Below, piece by piece: positions 32,519 through 33,371 of a stretch of DNA of 33,371 bases. How positions within the stretch are numbered: the stretch's first letter is position 1; every line of letters starts with the position of its first letter. The notes beneath the pieces were generated by a model, which saw only the letters and a program-made list of their open reading frames with translations, was not told the origin of the DNA and made no database searches. This DNA is from Pedobacter sp. Lineage in GTDB: Bacteria > Bacteroidota > Bacteroidia > Sphingobacteriales > Sphingobacteriaceae. Both the position numbers and the translations under genes were made by a program. Location: contig JAPSHM010000007.1 of the NCBI GenBank assembly GCA_031179845.1, forward strand, positions 1 through 33,371. The letters are read 5' to 3'.

Positions 32519-33371
32519 ATGCCTCACAACTATTCTTTCTTGAAGAAAAAGATCCTGTCTTTTTTTGAATGGCCAATAAAGCATATCCTATGGCAAGAAA
32601 CTAGTATCATCAACCGCTCGCGCCTCCGAATGCTTTCCTATGGACTTATGTTGGGCCTCATTACCACAACTATAGTAATTATTTCGCTCTATTACCATGA
32701 CGATACGAGACAAGCATTTCGCGCATTGATCTTTTATTTAATATTGATCGTCACTTTAGTATTGACAAGATTTAATAAGATAAAATGGCTCAAAATGGTG
32801 CATTTCTCACTGCTTACTATGGTCACCGTTATCTGGACAAACATACTTTTTTTTGACCATCACATCAATCTGATCACTACCCAATTCATTCTATTGGTTT
32901 TTATTTATGCTAATTACCTCCTTGAAAGGCGTGGTAGATTTATATACCCAATAATCAGTGTCATCCCAGTTATTGCCCTCACCCTATTTGGTGAGGAAAT
33001 TAAATTGTTGTTCCCATTCCAGCATCCACCGGTTGATAAGTTCACTTACTTTACCACTATCACACATAATTTTGCCCTCATCTTTTACATACAATATTAC
33101 TTCTTGAATACTTTCAACCGCGCTGTAGGTAAATTGGAGACATCAAGAAAAGAATTAAGTGTACAGGTGCTATTTCAAAAGCGCCTGATTGCAGGGATTA
33201 GCCATGATATCAAGAGTCCGTTGAAATACCTCGCCATTACCATTCGAGGCGTATTTAGACGTGCAGAAGCTGAAAATTCAGTTTGGGTGGATGATATGAG
33301 AGATGCCTATAAATCTTCATTGAAAGTATATCACTTTACCGAAAATCTTCTTCAATATGCAGGTGTTTACC
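32519..33371 (+). CDS. Membrane sensor histidine kinase (5' part)
   Basis: An ATG frame runs open to the end of the window (284 codons), so the gene is cut. The first 200 residues hold about six hydrophobic segments (from about residue 40 to 195), then a short linker (RAVGKLETSRKELSV) and the HisKA H-box AGISHDIKSPLKYL with His229. The ATPase domain would follow outside the window. The 5TM/6TM sensor has no recognised periplasmic ligand domain. Its place after the XRE gene suggests a regulatory module beside the polysaccharide locus. Confidence 0.85.
   Translation, partial: MPHNYSFLKKKILSFFEWPIKHILWQETSIINRSRLRMLSYGLMLGLITTTIVIISLYYHDDTRQAFRALIFYLILIVTLVLTRFNKIKWLKMVHFSLLTMVTVIWTNILFFDHHINLITTQFILLVFIYANYLLERRGRFIYPIISVIPVIALTLFGEEIKLLFPFQHPPVDKFTYFTTITHNFALIFYIQYYFLNTFNRAVGKLETSRKELSVQVLFQKRLIAGISHDIKSPLKYLAITIRGVFRRAEAENSVWVDDMRDAYKSSLKVYHFTENLLQYAGVY

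Noticed and set aside
1-33371. Mobile elements, CRISPR arrays, tRNA or rRNA genes
   Set aside because: I found no transposase-like ORF, no regularly spaced repeats and no tRNA or rRNA-like sequence on either strand.

Overview
The window is a surface-polysaccharide (capsule or O-antigen type) biosynthesis locus from a member of the Bacteroidota, most likely a Sphingobacteriaceae-type organism. This rests on the promoter motif TTTG-N19-TAnnTTTG, the weak use of Shine-Dalgarno sites, the large multi-SLBB Wza, the Wzz without a kinase domain and the Wzi/RemB-like barrel. The genus cannot be fixed from the sequence alone. There are no tRNA, rRNA, CRISPR or insertion-sequence features that I can support.

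Layout. Positions 1-2174 (+ strand) hold the end of a WcaF-type acetyltransferase, a WecA-type sugar-1-phosphate transferase and a PAS protein with a histidine-kinase H-box but no ATPase domain. Positions 2187-30935 (- strand) look like one long, tightly packed operon of about 28 kb, read from right to left. In transcription order it holds a 54-residue leader ORF, wza and wzz. A legionaminic-acid-type nonulosonic acid block follows: legB, legC, KAS III, ACP, SDR, legH, legI, legG, ptmE, legF. Then come a KpsS/KpsC-like protein, wzx, wzy and a GT4 glycosyltransferase. Next is a UDP-L-FucNAc block (fnlA, a stand-alone cupin, fnlB, fnlC, wbuB), then a WbpV-like reductase, a WbpL-like initiating transferase, a WbpM/FlaA1-like membrane 4,6-dehydratase and a Wzi/RemB-like outer-membrane barrel. 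Positions 31014-33371 hold an outer-membrane barrel gene (-), an XRE regulator (+) and the start of a membrane histidine kinase (+) that runs off the window.

How it fits together. Three 4,6-dehydratases of the Ser-Met-Lys type draw on nucleotide-activated GlcNAc. The WbpM-like enzyme plus the WbpV-like reductase should give UDP-D-QuiNAc or UDP-D-FucNAc, which the WbpL-like enzyme loads onto undecaprenyl phosphate. FnlABC should give UDP-L-FucNAc for WbuB. LegB/C/H/G/I with PtmE and LegF should give a CMP-legionaminic-acid-type sugar. Wzx flips the unit, Wzy polymerises it, Wzz sets the length and Wza exports the product.

The most interesting element is a three-gene fatty-acid-synthesis-like module (KAS III, acyl carrier protein, FabG-like SDR) set inside the legionaminic block, directly between the aminotransferase and the N-acyltransferase. 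All key catalytic residues are present. I infer that it makes a 3-hydroxyacyl-ACP, probably 3-hydroxybutyryl-ACP, that is used to N-acylate the 4-amino sugar. The product would be an N-hydroxyacyl nonulosonic acid. Other points of note are a perfect tandem 10-bp repeat at the putative operon promoter, a small leader ORF, a structured leader before fnlA and a KpsS-like protein in a Wzx/Wzy system.
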